DNA from: Notamacropus eugenii
Lineage: Eukaryota > Chordata > Mammalia > Diprotodontia > Macropodidae
DNA: 64,000 nucleotides
Direction of reading: 5' to 3'
Assembly: GCF_028372415.1 (NCBI RefSeq)
Contig: NC_092878.1
Coordinates: forward strand, 25,673,403 to 25,737,402
Shown here: positions 48,052 to 59,336 of the stretch, in pieces
Layout of the letters: the number at the start of each line of letters is the position of its first letter
Position numbering within the stretch: the stretch's first letter is position 1
Made by a program: the position numbers and the translations under genes
The notes under the pieces: model-generated
What the model saw: the letters and a program-made list of their open reading frames with translations, nothing else
Told to the model about the DNA's origin: nothing
Database searches by the model: none

Positions 48052-48690
48052 TTAGAATTTTGGGTTCCAAGTTCTCTCCTTCCATCCAACCCAGGCAGCA
48101 AACAATTTTATATAGGTTATACATGTGTAGTCATGCAAAATTTCCATATCAGTCATGTTGTAAAAAAAAACAAAAAAACAACAACAACACAGACCAAAAA
48201 AACTCCACAAAAAATAAAGTAAAAAACAGTATGATTCAATCTGTATTCTTACTCCATCAGTTCTTTCTCTGGAGATAGATGGCAATTTTCATCCTAAAAC
48301 TTTTAGAATTATCTTGGATCTTTGTATTGCTGAGAATAGTTAAATTATTCAGTTAATCATATAACATTACTGTTACTGTGTACAGTGTTTTCCTGGTTCT
48401 GCTTACTTCACTTTGCATCACTTCATGTAAGTCCTTCCAGGTTTTTCTGAAAGCATCCTACTCATCATTTCTTAGAACACCCTAGTATTCCATCATAATT
48501 ATATACCACAATTTGTTCAGCCATTCCCCAACTGATGGGTAAACTTTCCATTTCCAATACTTAGCTACCACAAAAAATGCTGCTGGAAATATTTTTGTAC
48601 TTTTTTTAAAAATCTCTTTGGGATACAGACCTAGTAGCATTATTACTGGGTCAAAGGGTACACATAGTTTTACAGTCCTTTGGGCCCAGT
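48052..48690 (-). mobile_element. L1 3' UTR and ORF2 C-terminus
   Basis: Reversed L1 end at 48052 (GGGTTCCAAGTTCTCTCC) through AGTTCTTTCTCTGGAGATAG, CAGCCATTCCCCAACTGATGG and ATTACTGGGTCAAAGGG. Confidence 0.85.
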
Positions 48691-48694
48691 ATGG

Positions 48695-51600
48695 ATAACA
48701 TTTTTTTTCAAATTTTTAAACATTTGTATTTAAAGTTTGAGTTCCAAATTCTATTCCTCCCTCCCTTTCTGTATAAAATGTATAAAACATTTTCATATTA
48801 GTCATTCTGTATAAGAAGACTCAAAACAAAAAATGAAAGAAAGTAAAAATAGTATGCTTCAGTCTATATTCAATATCAATCCTTTCTCTAGAGGTGGATA
48901 GTGTGCTTCATTGGTCCTTTGAGATTGTCTTGGATGGTAGCAAGGTGATTCAATGAATAGGGCACTGGCCCTGGAGTCAGGGGGATCTGAGTTCAAATCC
49001 AGCCTCAGACACGTGACACTTTCTAGCTTTGTGACCTTGGGCAAGTCACTTAGCCCCAAATACCTTGTCTTCCTCCCTCCAAAAAAATAAAAAATTGTCT
49101 TAGATCATTGTATTGCTGAGAATAGCTGTCATTCAAAGTTCTTCATGGAACAATATTGACTTTACTGTGTACAATGTTCTCCTGGCTTTGTTCACCTCAC
49201 TATGCATCAGTTCACATAAGTCTTTCCAGGTTTTTTCTGAAATCATCATAATTGTCATTTCTTATAACACAATAATATTCCATTACATATATCATATACC
49301 ACATATACCACAGTTTGTTTAGCCATTCCCCAATTGATAGGTATCCCTTTGATTTCCAATTCTTAGCCACCACAAAAAGATCTGCTACAAATATTTTTGT
49401 ACAAATAGACCCTTTTCCCTTTTTTTGAATGTCTTTGGGATATAGACCTGCCAGTGGTATTGCTGGATCAAAGGGTATGCACAATTTTATAGCCTTTCAG
49501 CATAGTTCCAAATTGCTCTACAGAATGGCTGGATCAATTCACAACTCCACCAACAGGGCACCAATACCCCAGTTTTCCGACATCCCCTTCCACATCTAAT
49601 ATTTTCCTGTTTTGTCATATTAGCCACTCTGATAGGTGTGAGGTGGCACCTCAGAGTTGTTTTAATTTGCATTTCTCTGATAAATAGTGATTCAGAGCAT
49701 TTTTTTCCATATGATTGTAGATAGTTTGGATTTCTTTGTCTGAAAACTGCCTGTTCATATCCTTTGACCATTTAATCAATTGGGGAATGATTTCTTTGTT
49801 TATAAATTTGACTCAGTTATCCATATATTTGAGAAATGAAGACTTTATCAGAGATACTTGTAAAAATTTCCCCCCAGTTTTCTGCTTTCCTTATAAGTTT
49901 TGTTACATTGCTTCTGTTTGTGCAAAAACTTTTTAATTTTATATAATCAAAATAATCTATTTTATATTTTGTAATGCTCTGTATATCTTCTTTGGTCCTA
50001 AATCCTTCTCTTATCCATAAATATGACATAAACTATTGCATGCTCTCTTAATTTGCTTATGCTATCATCCTTTATATGTAAATTATATACCTATTTTGAC
50101 CTTATCTCAGTATACAACATCGCAGTGAGATATTGGTCTACACCTAGTTTTTGCCATATTGTTTTCCAGTTTTCCCAGTAGTTTCTTGTCAAATAATGAG
50201 TTTTTGTTCCAAAAGCTTGGATCTTTGGGTTTATCATATATGAGATTACTATGGTCATTTACTATAATGTAAGTTGTACCTAAGTTATTCCACTGATCCA
50301 CCACTCTATTTCTTAGCCAGTACCAGACTGTTTTGATAATCACCACTTTATAATACAGTTTGAGATCTGGTATGCCTAGACCACCTTCTTTTGCATTTTT
50401 TTTTTCATTGATTCCCTTGATATTCTTGAGCATTTGTTTTTCCAGATGAATTTTGTTATTTTTTCTTGCTCTATGAAATAATTTTTTGATAATTTGATGA
50501 ATTTATTGTCTCAGCCTACCCATGAGCAATTAATATTTTTCCAATTGTTTAGATCTGACTGTGTATGAAAAGTGTTTTATAGCTGTAATCATGTAGTTCC
50601 TGGGTTTGTCTTGACAGACTCCCAAGTATTTTATATTGTCTACAATTATTGTAAATGGAATTTCTCTTTCTATCTCCTGCTGCTGGACTTTGTTGGTAAT
50701 ATATAGACACGCTGATGACTTATATGGGTTTATTTTGTATCCTGCAATTTTGTTAGTTGTTAATAACTTCAAGTAGTTTTTTTAGTTGATTCTCTAGAAT
50801 TTTCCAAGGATACTATCATATCATCTGCAAATATTAAGTTTTATTTTCTCATTGCCTATTATAATTCCGTGTGTTTCTTTTTCTTCTCATTGCCATAGCT
50901 AACATTTCTAGTAAAATATTAAATAATAGAGATGATAATGGGAATATTTGCTTCACCCCTGTTTTTATTGTGAAGGTTTCTAGCTTATCCCCATTACAGA
51001 TAATGTTTGCTGATAAGGTCAGATAAATACTACTTATCATTTTAAGATAAGCTCCATTTATTCCTGTGCTCTCTAGTGTTTTCATAGCAATGGGTACTGT
51101 ATTTTGTCAGACTTTTTTCTGCATCTGTTGAGATAATCACATGATTTCTGTTGGTTTTATTATTGATATGGTCAATTATGCTGGTAATTTTTCTAGTATG
51201 GCACCAGCCCTGCATTCCTGATAAAAATGCCATGTGGTCATAATGTATTATCCTTGTGACATATTGCTGTAATCTCTTTCTAGTATTTTATTTGGATTTT
51301 TTACATTAATATTCATTAGGGAAATTGGTCTATAATTTTCTTTCTCTGTCTTGGCTCTTCCTAGTTTGGGTGTCAGTCCCATATTTGCTTCACAAAAGGA
51401 ATTTAGTAGAATTCTGCTTATTTTTCCTTATAGTTTATATAGTATTGTGATTAATTATTATTATTATTATTATTATTCTTTAAATGTTTGGTAGAATTCA
51501 CTTGTGAATCCATCTGGATCTGGGGATTTTTTTTTCTTAGGAAGTCCATTGATGACTTGTTCAATTTCTTTTTCTAAGATTGGGTTTTTTAAGTGTTTTA

Positions 51601-51780
51601 TTTCCTCTTCTGTTAATCTAGGTAATTAATTTTTTAAATACATTTACCCATTTCATTTATATTGTCAAATTTATTGGCATGTAATTGGGTAAATGAGCTC
51701 CTAACAATTGTCTTCATTTCCTCTTCATTGACAGTAAATTCACTGCTTTTGTTTTTGTTGGATTACATTGTCCAAGCACA
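48695..51780 (-). mobile_element. L1, 5'-truncated, ORF2 and 3' UTR (about 2.9 kb)
   Basis: The 3' end is at 48695-49210 (with a SINE inside). ORF2 then runs upstream to about 51780: C-terminus (CIPFDPAIPLAGLYPKD, IGEWLNKLWYM), IKTTLRCHLTPIRVANM, the GGLGIPDLKLYYK block, the thumb (NKIAGYKINPYKSS), and the RT core with FADD DNA near 50810-50840, GVKQ at about 50960 and GMQGW...IIDHINN at about 51200. Stops and frameshifts are frequent. The stretch left of 51780 is lost, the usual L1 5' truncation. Confidence 0.9.
48936..49093 (+). mobile_element. Marsupial tRNA-headed SINE inserted in L1
   Basis: Head GGTGATTCAATGAATAGGGC, then CTGGCCCTGGAGTCAGGGG, GAGTTCAAATCCAGCCTCAG, CCTTGGGCAAGTCACTTAGCC and an A-rich tail. 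Duplications ATTGTCTTGGAT (48924-48935) and ATTGTCTTAGAT (49094-49105) flank it, one mismatch. Confidence 0.9.
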
Positions 51781-51984
51781 TTTAAGATTGAGAGAATACT
51801 AGAAAAATATATTATCATATTATTTCTTGCTGTGTTTGAAAGAAAATTAATTCATTTTTGAAGGAGAAACATCAAAAATGTCACATAAGAAGTCAATTTC
51901 CAGGAAGAATTAGAAAGAAGAAGGGTTTTTCAAAGTTTGAATAATTTGAAGGATAAGAAAGGAAGGATTATTCAAAACAGAATG

Positions 51985-52175
51985 CTAACAACCACAACAT
52001 TTATATAGTGCCTATTCTGTGGCAGACACATTTCACAAATGTTACTTCATTTGATCCTCACTGCAACCCTGGAAAATGCCCAGGAGTCACACAAGTACTA
52101 AGTATATAAGGCTAGAGTTTACCTCAAGTCCTCCTCACTCTAGGCCCCATGATCTAACCACAGTGCCACCTAGTT
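51985..52175 (-). mobile_element. MIR/CORE-SINE
   Basis: CATTTATATAGTGCCTATTC, CATTTGATCCTCACTGCAACC, ATGATCTAACCACAGTGCCACCTAG. Confidence 0.75.
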
Positions 52176-52329
52176 GACAATCTTTCATCTCATATGGAGA
52201 CTGAATTGATGTTTTTGTACATAATAAATTGTGATTAAATTCGTTCACATAGTCATTTAGTTTCAAAGTCATTATGAAATCAACTAGAGCAATTTCCTAG
52301 GAGTTCAGTTACCCAGGTTAATGCCTACT

Positions 52330-52452
52330 GGTTAGAGGCAGGTAAGTGGTGCAGTAGACAGAGCACAGAGCCTGGAGTCAGGAAGATCTGAGTTCAAATC
52401 TAGCCTCAGATACCCACTACGGGCAAGTCAGAACAGTTTCCTCAACTACACA

Positions 52453-52484
<32 letters not shown>

Positions 52485-52665
52485 AATGATGATGATGATG
52501 ATATGAAAATTTACATATGGAAGGATGTAAACTGATAATAATAGCATCTACCTCCCAGGGTTCTTGCGAGGATCAAATGAGATAATAACTGTAAAGCGCT
52601 TAGCACAGTGCTTGGCATATAGTATGCATTATAATAAATATTAGCTAGTATTACTATTATTATTC
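52330..52665 (+). mobile_element. Marsupial CORE-SINE with internal (GAT)n
   Basis: GGCAGGTAAGTGGTGCAGTAG head, GGAGTCAGGAAGATCTGAG, TTCAAATCTAGCCTCAG, then a (GAT)n run at 52452-52502. The 3' half follows: CTACCTCCCAGGGTTCTTGC, GATCAAATGAGATAATAAC, AGCACAGTGCTTGGCATATAG. Confidence 0.87.
52452..52502. repeat. (GAT)n trinucleotide repeat
   Basis: About 16 units of GAT with one AAT interruption. It has expanded from the ATGATGA of the host SINE. Confidence 0.93.
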
Positions 52666-52689
52666 TACAGTAAAACAGTCATAGAGATG

Positions 52690-53095
52690 AAAAATGGAAA
52701 TTACTTTTGGGATTATCTAATCCAATACCCTCATTTTAGATTGGTAAACTAATTTCATATAACTGGCTTCAACTCATGACCCTGTGTATTCACAAAGACT
52801 TCCAACATACTTGAAAACTGAAGTATGGTCATTAAGGTTGCGTTTATTATTGTTCTATTGTATGATTATTAAGTTCTAAACATTGTACAGTAATACTATT
52901 CATCAATATTGATCTGAGCTTGAAGCATTTTCTAGATGTATGATCATAGATTTAGATGTGGAAGAAACTTTCGACTTCCTCATTCTACAAATGAAGAAAC
53001 AGAGTCCCAGAGAGCTTAAACTAACATGCCCAAGGTAATAAGTAACAAAGCCAGAATATGCATCCAAGTCTTCTGAAAATTCAATCATATTTCCT
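52690..53095 (-). mobile_element. Two MIR fragments
   Basis: 52690-52790 (GGGATTATCTAATCCAATACCC) and 52945-53095 (AAATGAAGAAACAGAGTCCCAG, ACATGCCCAAGGTAATAAG). Confidence 0.7.
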
Positions 53096-53099
53096 CTTA

Positions 53100-56000
53100 T
53101 TTGACCCATTTCATTTCCATAATAACTTCTTGGCTTATGTAGAACTTAGCTATTATCAGGCATTTGGCATTTTGCAAAACAGGCACGTCTATTACATTTG
53201 AATAACTTGTGCATCTGTCTTTCATAGAAGTATGCAAAAGTGTCGTGGGAGTGATTATTTTTCTCTGATAGAAACAAATAGTGTGATTTGAACTAGCAGA
53301 AAAGGTTGCTGTTTTTTTGCATGTCATTAGGTTGAACAGTATCCAAGATCTGTGAATAGCCTTTTTCTTCCTTACCTTCTTCATTTTTCAAATTTGCATG
53401 TTAGACACATAAAGTCATCAGTTTTTAAAATTTCAAGTCTCCACACAAAGAAGTGAAATCTACACTTTATGATAATAATTTTCCAGGCAAGGCTTTCATA
53501 AGGAAAGGTGGGGAAGAAAGAGTTTGAAAATAAAGAATAACATAAATCAATTAATTTTTAAGTTAGTCTTCTACAAGGTTGCAAATAGACAATCCTATTG
53601 CTTTGGAAAATAAAGAAAAGGAGGCTCCCTCATGTCAGACTTCCAATTCACTTTACTCCCAAAAAGCGTTGGAAATCAATAGGACATATATGTTGGTTGG
53701 ACAGGAACAGAATTCCCAGGTCAAAGTGTCAACTGAAGACACAGATCCTCAGAGTCCAAGCTTGTTGTTCCACAAATTCTTTTCCAAAATACAAAGAGAA
53801 GAAAAAAGAAAAACAAATCCTAAGGTAGTAAGCCCAAGATAACCATGGGACTATTTGATTTTTGAAAAATAAACATGGTATATATAATAGATTAATTTTT
53901 AATTAAAACTAACTTAATTACATTTTAATTTGACACTTCTGCAGTACATTTTGAATATTTTAATATTCCCAAAGTTTCACAAAGTTAAGGCTCGGAATCT
54001 GGACAGGCTCAAAATGGACATAATTTGAATAATATTGGTGAAAAATAGAGGCTACTATGATTCTTTTGCTCATTTTCAACTATTCCTTGAAATATTCTTG
54101 GGAAGGAGAAAAGCACATAAATGTTTTATGTCCTTCATGCTGTTTCAGATTCAAATTCCACCAAAAACTTGTCTTCTGAAATCAAAAGTTAGCCAAACAT
54201 TTTCTAGTTATGGTTAAATGCAATTACCCCCTTTTTCTAATGCTAAGCCTTGAATTATCTTGATTGTGGATTGTAATGTTCATTACCTAACGTGCTGGGA
54301 ACAGGGAGGCAAAATAAGAGTCTCTAGATCTAACCAATCTCCTTCAGTCTTACTAAGTGAAGCACTCAGAATTTATAGGGATTCAAAAATGTAATTGTAA
54401 CAAAAAGGAATTTTCTCATCCTTGATAAAAGAGCAGATTGAATTCAGGAGTGACAGATGAGAAAGAAGAAAAGCTGTTTCAAGGACAAACTTGATGACAA
54501 AGGCTAGGTTGGTTGGATGGTTAGTTATATAGAAGTGACTCACAAAGAGATGAGATAGCCTGAGGTGGAGGTAGGTAAGAGGTGGGGGGTGGATTTGGGG
54601 TTTTTGGTCTAGAGACCTCTGAACATCTACTGACCACCAGTAGGTGTCAGCAGCAGACACCCAGCAGAAAGCACTATAGTATAAATGACCGACTAGTGGA
54701 GAAAGCAGGTTCCTTGCAACAGTGGGGGGAAAAAACAGCTTGCAGCTTGATATCACTGAACAAACAGATGACATCAGCATCCTTTTTTCAAGGGGAAAAA
54801 AGCAGCAATCCTGGGAACAAAGAAAAGTCCCATAGCCGTAAGAAAATGAATTGCCCTGACTGTTCATTTCCCTGTGCACATGCTCCCAATGCACATCTTC
54901 TCTCACACATGTTATCATAGCCATACGTGTTCCCTCTCTCTTCTCTATTAGTGCTCCTTAACCATACATGTATGTTTATTCCCTCTCCCACCAGTGGTGT
55001 GATAATTTTAACTTCTACTTTGAATCAATGCATTCTCTTGGTGTTGTGGTAAAAGAAACATGGGTAGGAGGTTATGATCTGTGGATTTAAACAAATCTGA
55101 CCTAAAATATCGTTGGAACCTGGGGTAGCTTTTGGGAGACCTGCAAGTGAGAGAAGCCTGGACTATAGTAAAATAGTGGCTGAAAGTCAAGCTTCCAAGT
55201 TCATTCCCAACTATGTGAATAATATCACCGGGCATTTGTGACTTTAGTTCTTCATTTCAAAATGGCAATATCCAAGATTTCATATAGAGTTATGAATTAG
55301 AAATATCCCATAATTCAAAAGAACTATGCTGCAACATTGTGATTCAGCCTTGGATCCCTTTTGGGGTTACCCAGTTAACTTGTCCAAGAGCATTCATTAT
55401 AAAACAGAGTGTTGTTTTACATGTTTACAACAAGCCATTCTCCATCTTGTATCTCAATATCTCTAGGGGCTTGTAGGAAATCAAGCCAAGAATAAAAGAA
55501 ATTAGCAAGTTAAATAAATTCAACATCTCCTTTCAGTAGCTGTAGACAGTAAGCAGAGGCTTACATGAGGAAAAATGAAAGCAATGGGTCTAACTAGGGA
55601 AAGATATGGCATTGGCAAATACAGGTAGAGTGAATGTCAGTTCTTAGGAAATACTGAATATTTTTCCATAATCAAAAAGAAATTTGCCTGGTCTGAAAGA
55701 TTAACTTTATCCTCGATCAAAAATCCAGTTTTTAAAATCTTGGGCAAATCAAGAACTTGAATTTTGATCTTAACTGTCACAAGGCAACAACATTCTTATC
55801 ATAAAATGATTGTGGTTTCTTCTTATCTCTCTACAGTCTCCAAAATTTGTCTGCATTTCCTTGCATTCTGCCTTAACAAGTTTTATTTTCTGTTTCCATA
55901 AGAAGTTTATAGGAGATTATGCCACTGACAGGTGTAGTGCAAGAAATTTTTAGGATGTAAGAACTTTGAGTTTACTTAAAGAGCTACAGATAACCAGTAT

Positions 56001-57619
56001 TAATTACAGTATAAAACATTCCCATCAATTCTCGATAAAAATACACAGGAAAAATAAAACTTTATTTTATTATGTGAATTATTTTATCAACTCAATTTGT
56101 CAACAAATTACAGTTCTAGTGTTTTGGAGAAAAAAGAAAAGGTAGCTTATTGGGGATATTAAGCATGGACACACTCCTATTCTCACCCAAATCCCACACT
56201 AAATGCACTTTTTAAAAAAATTCAGTTATCTAAGAATTGCTTTGATGAATAATAACCTAGAATATACTATGTTCATACACTTTACCCAAATATGAAATCA
56301 TTCCCTGCCTTTTTGCTTCTCTTTATTTAAGTCTACTTTATGAGAAACTAAGCGAGAAATAGCAAAAGATACCTTTGATTATGTCAAAACTTTTTGTTCT
56401 GAAACTAAGACACTAAGAAAATAGAATGGGAATATGTCAAATGGTTAGAATTTGGAGGAAATTTCAAATATTAATAATATTTGAGATATAATGTATTTGA
56501 TTTCAATTAACCCTGATACCTTTGAAATGCAGCTTTGTAAATATCTACAGATCAGCAACAAACTTGCTACTTTGTAACTTGAGGATTTATGTGCTGTCTG
56601 TTTCCAAAGCCCATCATCTACACAAATCTCATCTTTATGTCCTTATAAATGCTAAATTGCAGCATCTACATTTAAAGGGACAGCCACTTACCAGAAGGAA
56701 GTATATTTTAAACAAACCTCAAAAAAAAAAAAGAATATTTTACCATTTAGTATTTTCAAATAGTGGCCAAGAGCCTTTGTAAATCACATTAGTCAAGGAA
56801 CCAACTTTTATTAGCAGCTTATCAGAAGTATCAAAATAAATTAGTTTATCTTACCTTTCTGCACCAGGCAGACTAAGGGGGAAGGGGGTAGGAATGATAT
56901 GCTTCTTTTTATTGTACACTTCAAGCAATTAAAAAAGGGATAGGGGAGTGAGTTCACAAGTGGCTTGGTTAATCATTTGCTTTTGTTGCATTTTAAGAAT
57001 GAGATGACATCTGAATCTAACTTCAAGGGGTTATTAGCAGACAGGGTTACAGTATCAAGTGAACAAGAAAACACAAATAGGGAATGTCTCTTTTACTAGA
57101 ATTTGACACAGTTAAGAGATGTGAGGCAAACGTGCAAGCACACTTTCAAACTGTGGTAACTTTCAATCCAGATAACATGAATAAAATATTCCTAGAGTTG
57201 TGTTCAGGTATTTGTAAACAACAGCACACACAAGTAAGCTCAACAGTCTGGCCTCATTCTTATATGTACAACCCTAAGAACATTTATCATAAATTATCCC
57301 TGAACACTGTAGCAATGTCAGTCTTGAGAGATAACTTGTAACATTGAATTAACCTAGGTGGTCTACAGGAAAGGAGCTCAGATCTCCACGGCTATGGGGT
57401 TAGGGGCTGTCTCCCCTGCAACTTAACTGCAGTTAGGCTCCAGTGATTCATTAAACATCACCTTCCTTCAACTAGATTCACTTTGCCAGGCATCGGAAAA
57501 CCCTGCGTGGAAAACGAGACATTGCCCCAACCACCAAAGATGGGTCTTGCCCTTAAGTCAGCGCCCTCAAGGAAACTCACATCAGAAGAGAGTCTACAAC
57601 CTCAACTGTGCGCACTTAC
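53100..57619. other. Repeat-poor 4.5 kb next to GPR176 exon 1
   Basis: No SINE, LINE or DNA transposon could be recognised in this stretch, in contrast to the rest of the window. It is AT-rich with no convincing exon. A 183-codon minus-strand frame lies at 54373-54924. Low repeat density beside a promoter can mark conserved regulatory DNA, which is inference only. Confidence 0.5.
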
Positions 57620-57620
57620 C
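57614..57620 (-). promoter_or_regulatory. GPR176: GPR176 exon 1 splice donor
   Basis: Read on the minus strand the junction is TTATTAG|GTAAGTGCG, a consensus U1 donor. The frame runs open for a few codons into the intron (K-C-A-Q), but the match to GPR176 ends exactly at the GT, so this is the boundary of the coding exon. Confidence 0.9.
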
Positions 57621-57830
57621 TAATAAAGAGCCAATGAAGATGACAATTTGCACGGTTGTGGTGAAATGCCGATAAGTCTGAGCCTCACTATCCTCTCCGC
57701 TTTCCAAGGTGCTGACCCCGAAGGAGCTTCGATTGGTCCAGACGGCCTCAGCGCTGGACCCATTATGTGGCCCTAAAGCTTGGGGGAAGCCTCGGTCGTC
57801 TCGGGGGATCCAGCTCTCATTGTGCCCCAT
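57620..57830 (-). CDS. GPR176: GPR176 first coding exon, orphan class A GPCR (partial)
   Basis: The minus-strand reading frame starts MGHNESWIP and ends FTTTVQIVIFIGSLLG, 70 codons plus one base. Human GPR176, as I remember it, begins MGHNGSW and has FTTTVQVVIFIGSLLGNF at the same place, so the assignment is strong. GPR176 is an orphan plasma-membrane receptor reported to signal through Gz and to act in the circadian clock of the suprachiasmatic nucleus. The exon holds the extracellular N-terminus, with N-glycosylation sequons at Asn4, Asn23 and Asn33, and the first half of TM1 (from about residue 57). The ATG sits in a very good Kozak context (CTCACC before, G after). The exon stops inside a Gly codon at AG|GTAAGT, giving a phase 1 intron. 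The N-terminus looks about a dozen residues longer than in human. TM2-TM7 and the C-tail must lie on exons beyond the left edge; I did not find them here. Confidence 0.92.
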
Positions 57831-57959
57831 GGTGAGACTGTCTTTTCTCCTTGCTCTCTTTTTCCTCCCAGACCCCCCCTCACCCCAGTCTTCCAACTCC
57901 AAGTCTGCTTCACACTCAGCTAAAGACAGTCCGGGCGCCTGGAGCCTGGGCTTAGAGGA

Positions 57960-57996
57960 ACTAATGAATGAGTGAATGAATGAATGAACGAATGAC
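57960..57996. repeat. (GAAT)n tetranucleotide repeat in the GPR176 5' region
   Basis: About eight imperfect tandem GAAT units with single-base variants (GAGT, GAAC). On the minus strand it falls in the frame that runs open into exon 1 and would read as a short Ser-Phe-Ile-His repeat, so it is more likely 5' UTR. Confidence 0.8.
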
Positions 57997-58747
57997 AACT
58001 TGTGCCTGACGGGGAGGGCCTTGGCGGCGGAATCACTGTGCCCTGTGGAGGTGACTGGGCCCCCCACGTCTGCACATGGCTCGGGAGGGGAGAAGCGAGG
58101 CAGCTACCCCCCCATCCCGGGTCCCTCTTGGACCCCACACACAGGACAGGGGGGACACAGCTGCTCTCGACGCACGACTCTGTCTCCCTCCCTCTTCCCC
58201 AGGGGTCACCACGGCCACGGTCACCACTTATACTTGTGGCTCCCCAACTTGAGAGGACATGTTGTATTCGAGGAGGCCCCCAGCGCCTCCAGTCCCTCCC
58301 AGAACAGGCACCCCGCCTAGGGGAGGGGCCTCTCCACCCTCTCCTTCAGAAAGAGAAAACATCTGGAGGTTGTTTTCCAGCCCCGCGCACTCAGGAGCTG
58401 AACAGAGGGCGAAAATCCCTGACATCTCAGTGGGGGGCCGCTGGGACCCAGCTCCAACGTCCCCCGCCACGAGCCTCCCCAAAAAGCTGTCACCGGGGAG
58501 CCCCCCTTCCCCCAGCTCCGCCTCTCGCTCCACCTCGGGGCCCGCCCGAGCCCGAGGTTCTTAAGCCTGCTCTGCGCCCTTCCTCCATCACCAGTCCGGG
58601 GGGTTTAAGAGCCCCAGGCGCGGAGGACCCCGGGGGAAGGGTGTTCCCACTCCCGCCCCCAGGCGCCGCAGCCGCGGGTCTCCGGCCGCGGCACGAGCCG
58701 CCGAGCTCCGGGGGATCCCGGGGAGGAGCCAGCGAGCCGAGGCCGGT

Positions 58748-58753
58748 CACGTG
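58748..58753. promoter_or_regulatory. E-box CACGTG in the GPR176 CpG island
   Basis: A perfect palindromic CACGTG, embedded in GGTCACGTGGAG, lies about 920 bp upstream of the ATG. This is the core site of CLOCK/BMAL1, USF and MYC/MAX factors. The motif is a fact; use by any factor is inference. Confidence 0.45.
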
Positions 58754-58810
58754 GAGAGGCGCGCTGGCCCCTCCCCTCTCCCTCCTCCCGCGGCCTCGGT
58801 TTCGCTGGTG

Positions 58811-58823
58811 GCGGCCATCTTAG
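58811..58823 (-). promoter_or_regulatory. YY1-type promoter motif
   Basis: The minus strand reads TAAGATGGCCGCCACC, close to the AAGATGGCGGC YY1 motif often found just downstream of CpG-island start sites. Its orientation fits transcription towards GPR176. It also contains an ATG in good context that opens a short frame, which could act as an upstream ORF if transcribed. Confidence 0.4.
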
Positions 58824-59336
58824 CCGAGAGGACAACTGTCACTCTCGGAGGCCCCAGAGCGGTGGGCGGGGTCGAACTCGGGGCTCCGCCTCTTAGTGGG
58901 CGTGGTTCTCTACGGGCCTCTCGTAGAGGCGGACGGGCAGAGGCGCACCTCCCATAGTCCCGCCCCCCGGGCTCCATAGACCCGCCCTTGGGCCCGTTTA
59001 GGGGGACGCTATGTCCCCGCCCTTCCCTGGGGGGGAGGGGCGTCAGTCACGACTCATCCGGACCTGGGGCGTCCCGGGGGAAGGAGGGAGAAAAGGAAGA
59101 TGGGGGTGGGAGAGGAAGGGTGTGCCTGCTGTGTACATGAAAGTACAGAGATAATAAACAAGAAAAGAAAAAGAAGGGAAGGCCAAGGGGGAAAGCAGGG
59201 ACCGCGTGGCGTGGGCGCCGGGGTCCCGTCCCACGGGCTGTACACGGAGAGTGGGCTGGGGGCCCCCTGGGAGACTTCTGAAGGCTGACAGTCTGACAGA
59301 GCTAGGTTTTAAAGAACCCCACTAGGGCTGCCCCGC

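Larger units (their letters stand above)
57640..59050. promoter_or_regulatory. CpG island and promoter region of GPR176
   Basis: CpG dinucleotides and GC content rise sharply here compared with the AT-rich surroundings. The island covers exon 1 and about 1.2 kb upstream of the ATG. GC boxes of the GGGCGGG/CCGCCC type cluster at about 58860-59050. No TATA box is evident, as is usual for a CpG-island promoter. Because CpG islands are depleted of stop codons, long open frames occur on both strands here and should not be taken as genes. The transcription start is not visible from sequence alone; it probably lies between about 57900 and 58830. A divergent transcript to the right is possible but unsupported. 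Confidence 0.8.

Noticed and set aside
58002..58823. 273-codon plus-strand open frame and several other long frames in the CpG island
   Set aside because: GC-rich DNA lacks stop codons; the frames are Pro/Gly/Arg-rich, lie on both strands and match no family.
58908..58928. Small hairpin CTCTACG...CGTAGAG in the CpG island
   Set aside because: A 7-bp stem is expected by chance in 1.4 kb of GC-rich DNA and has no other support.
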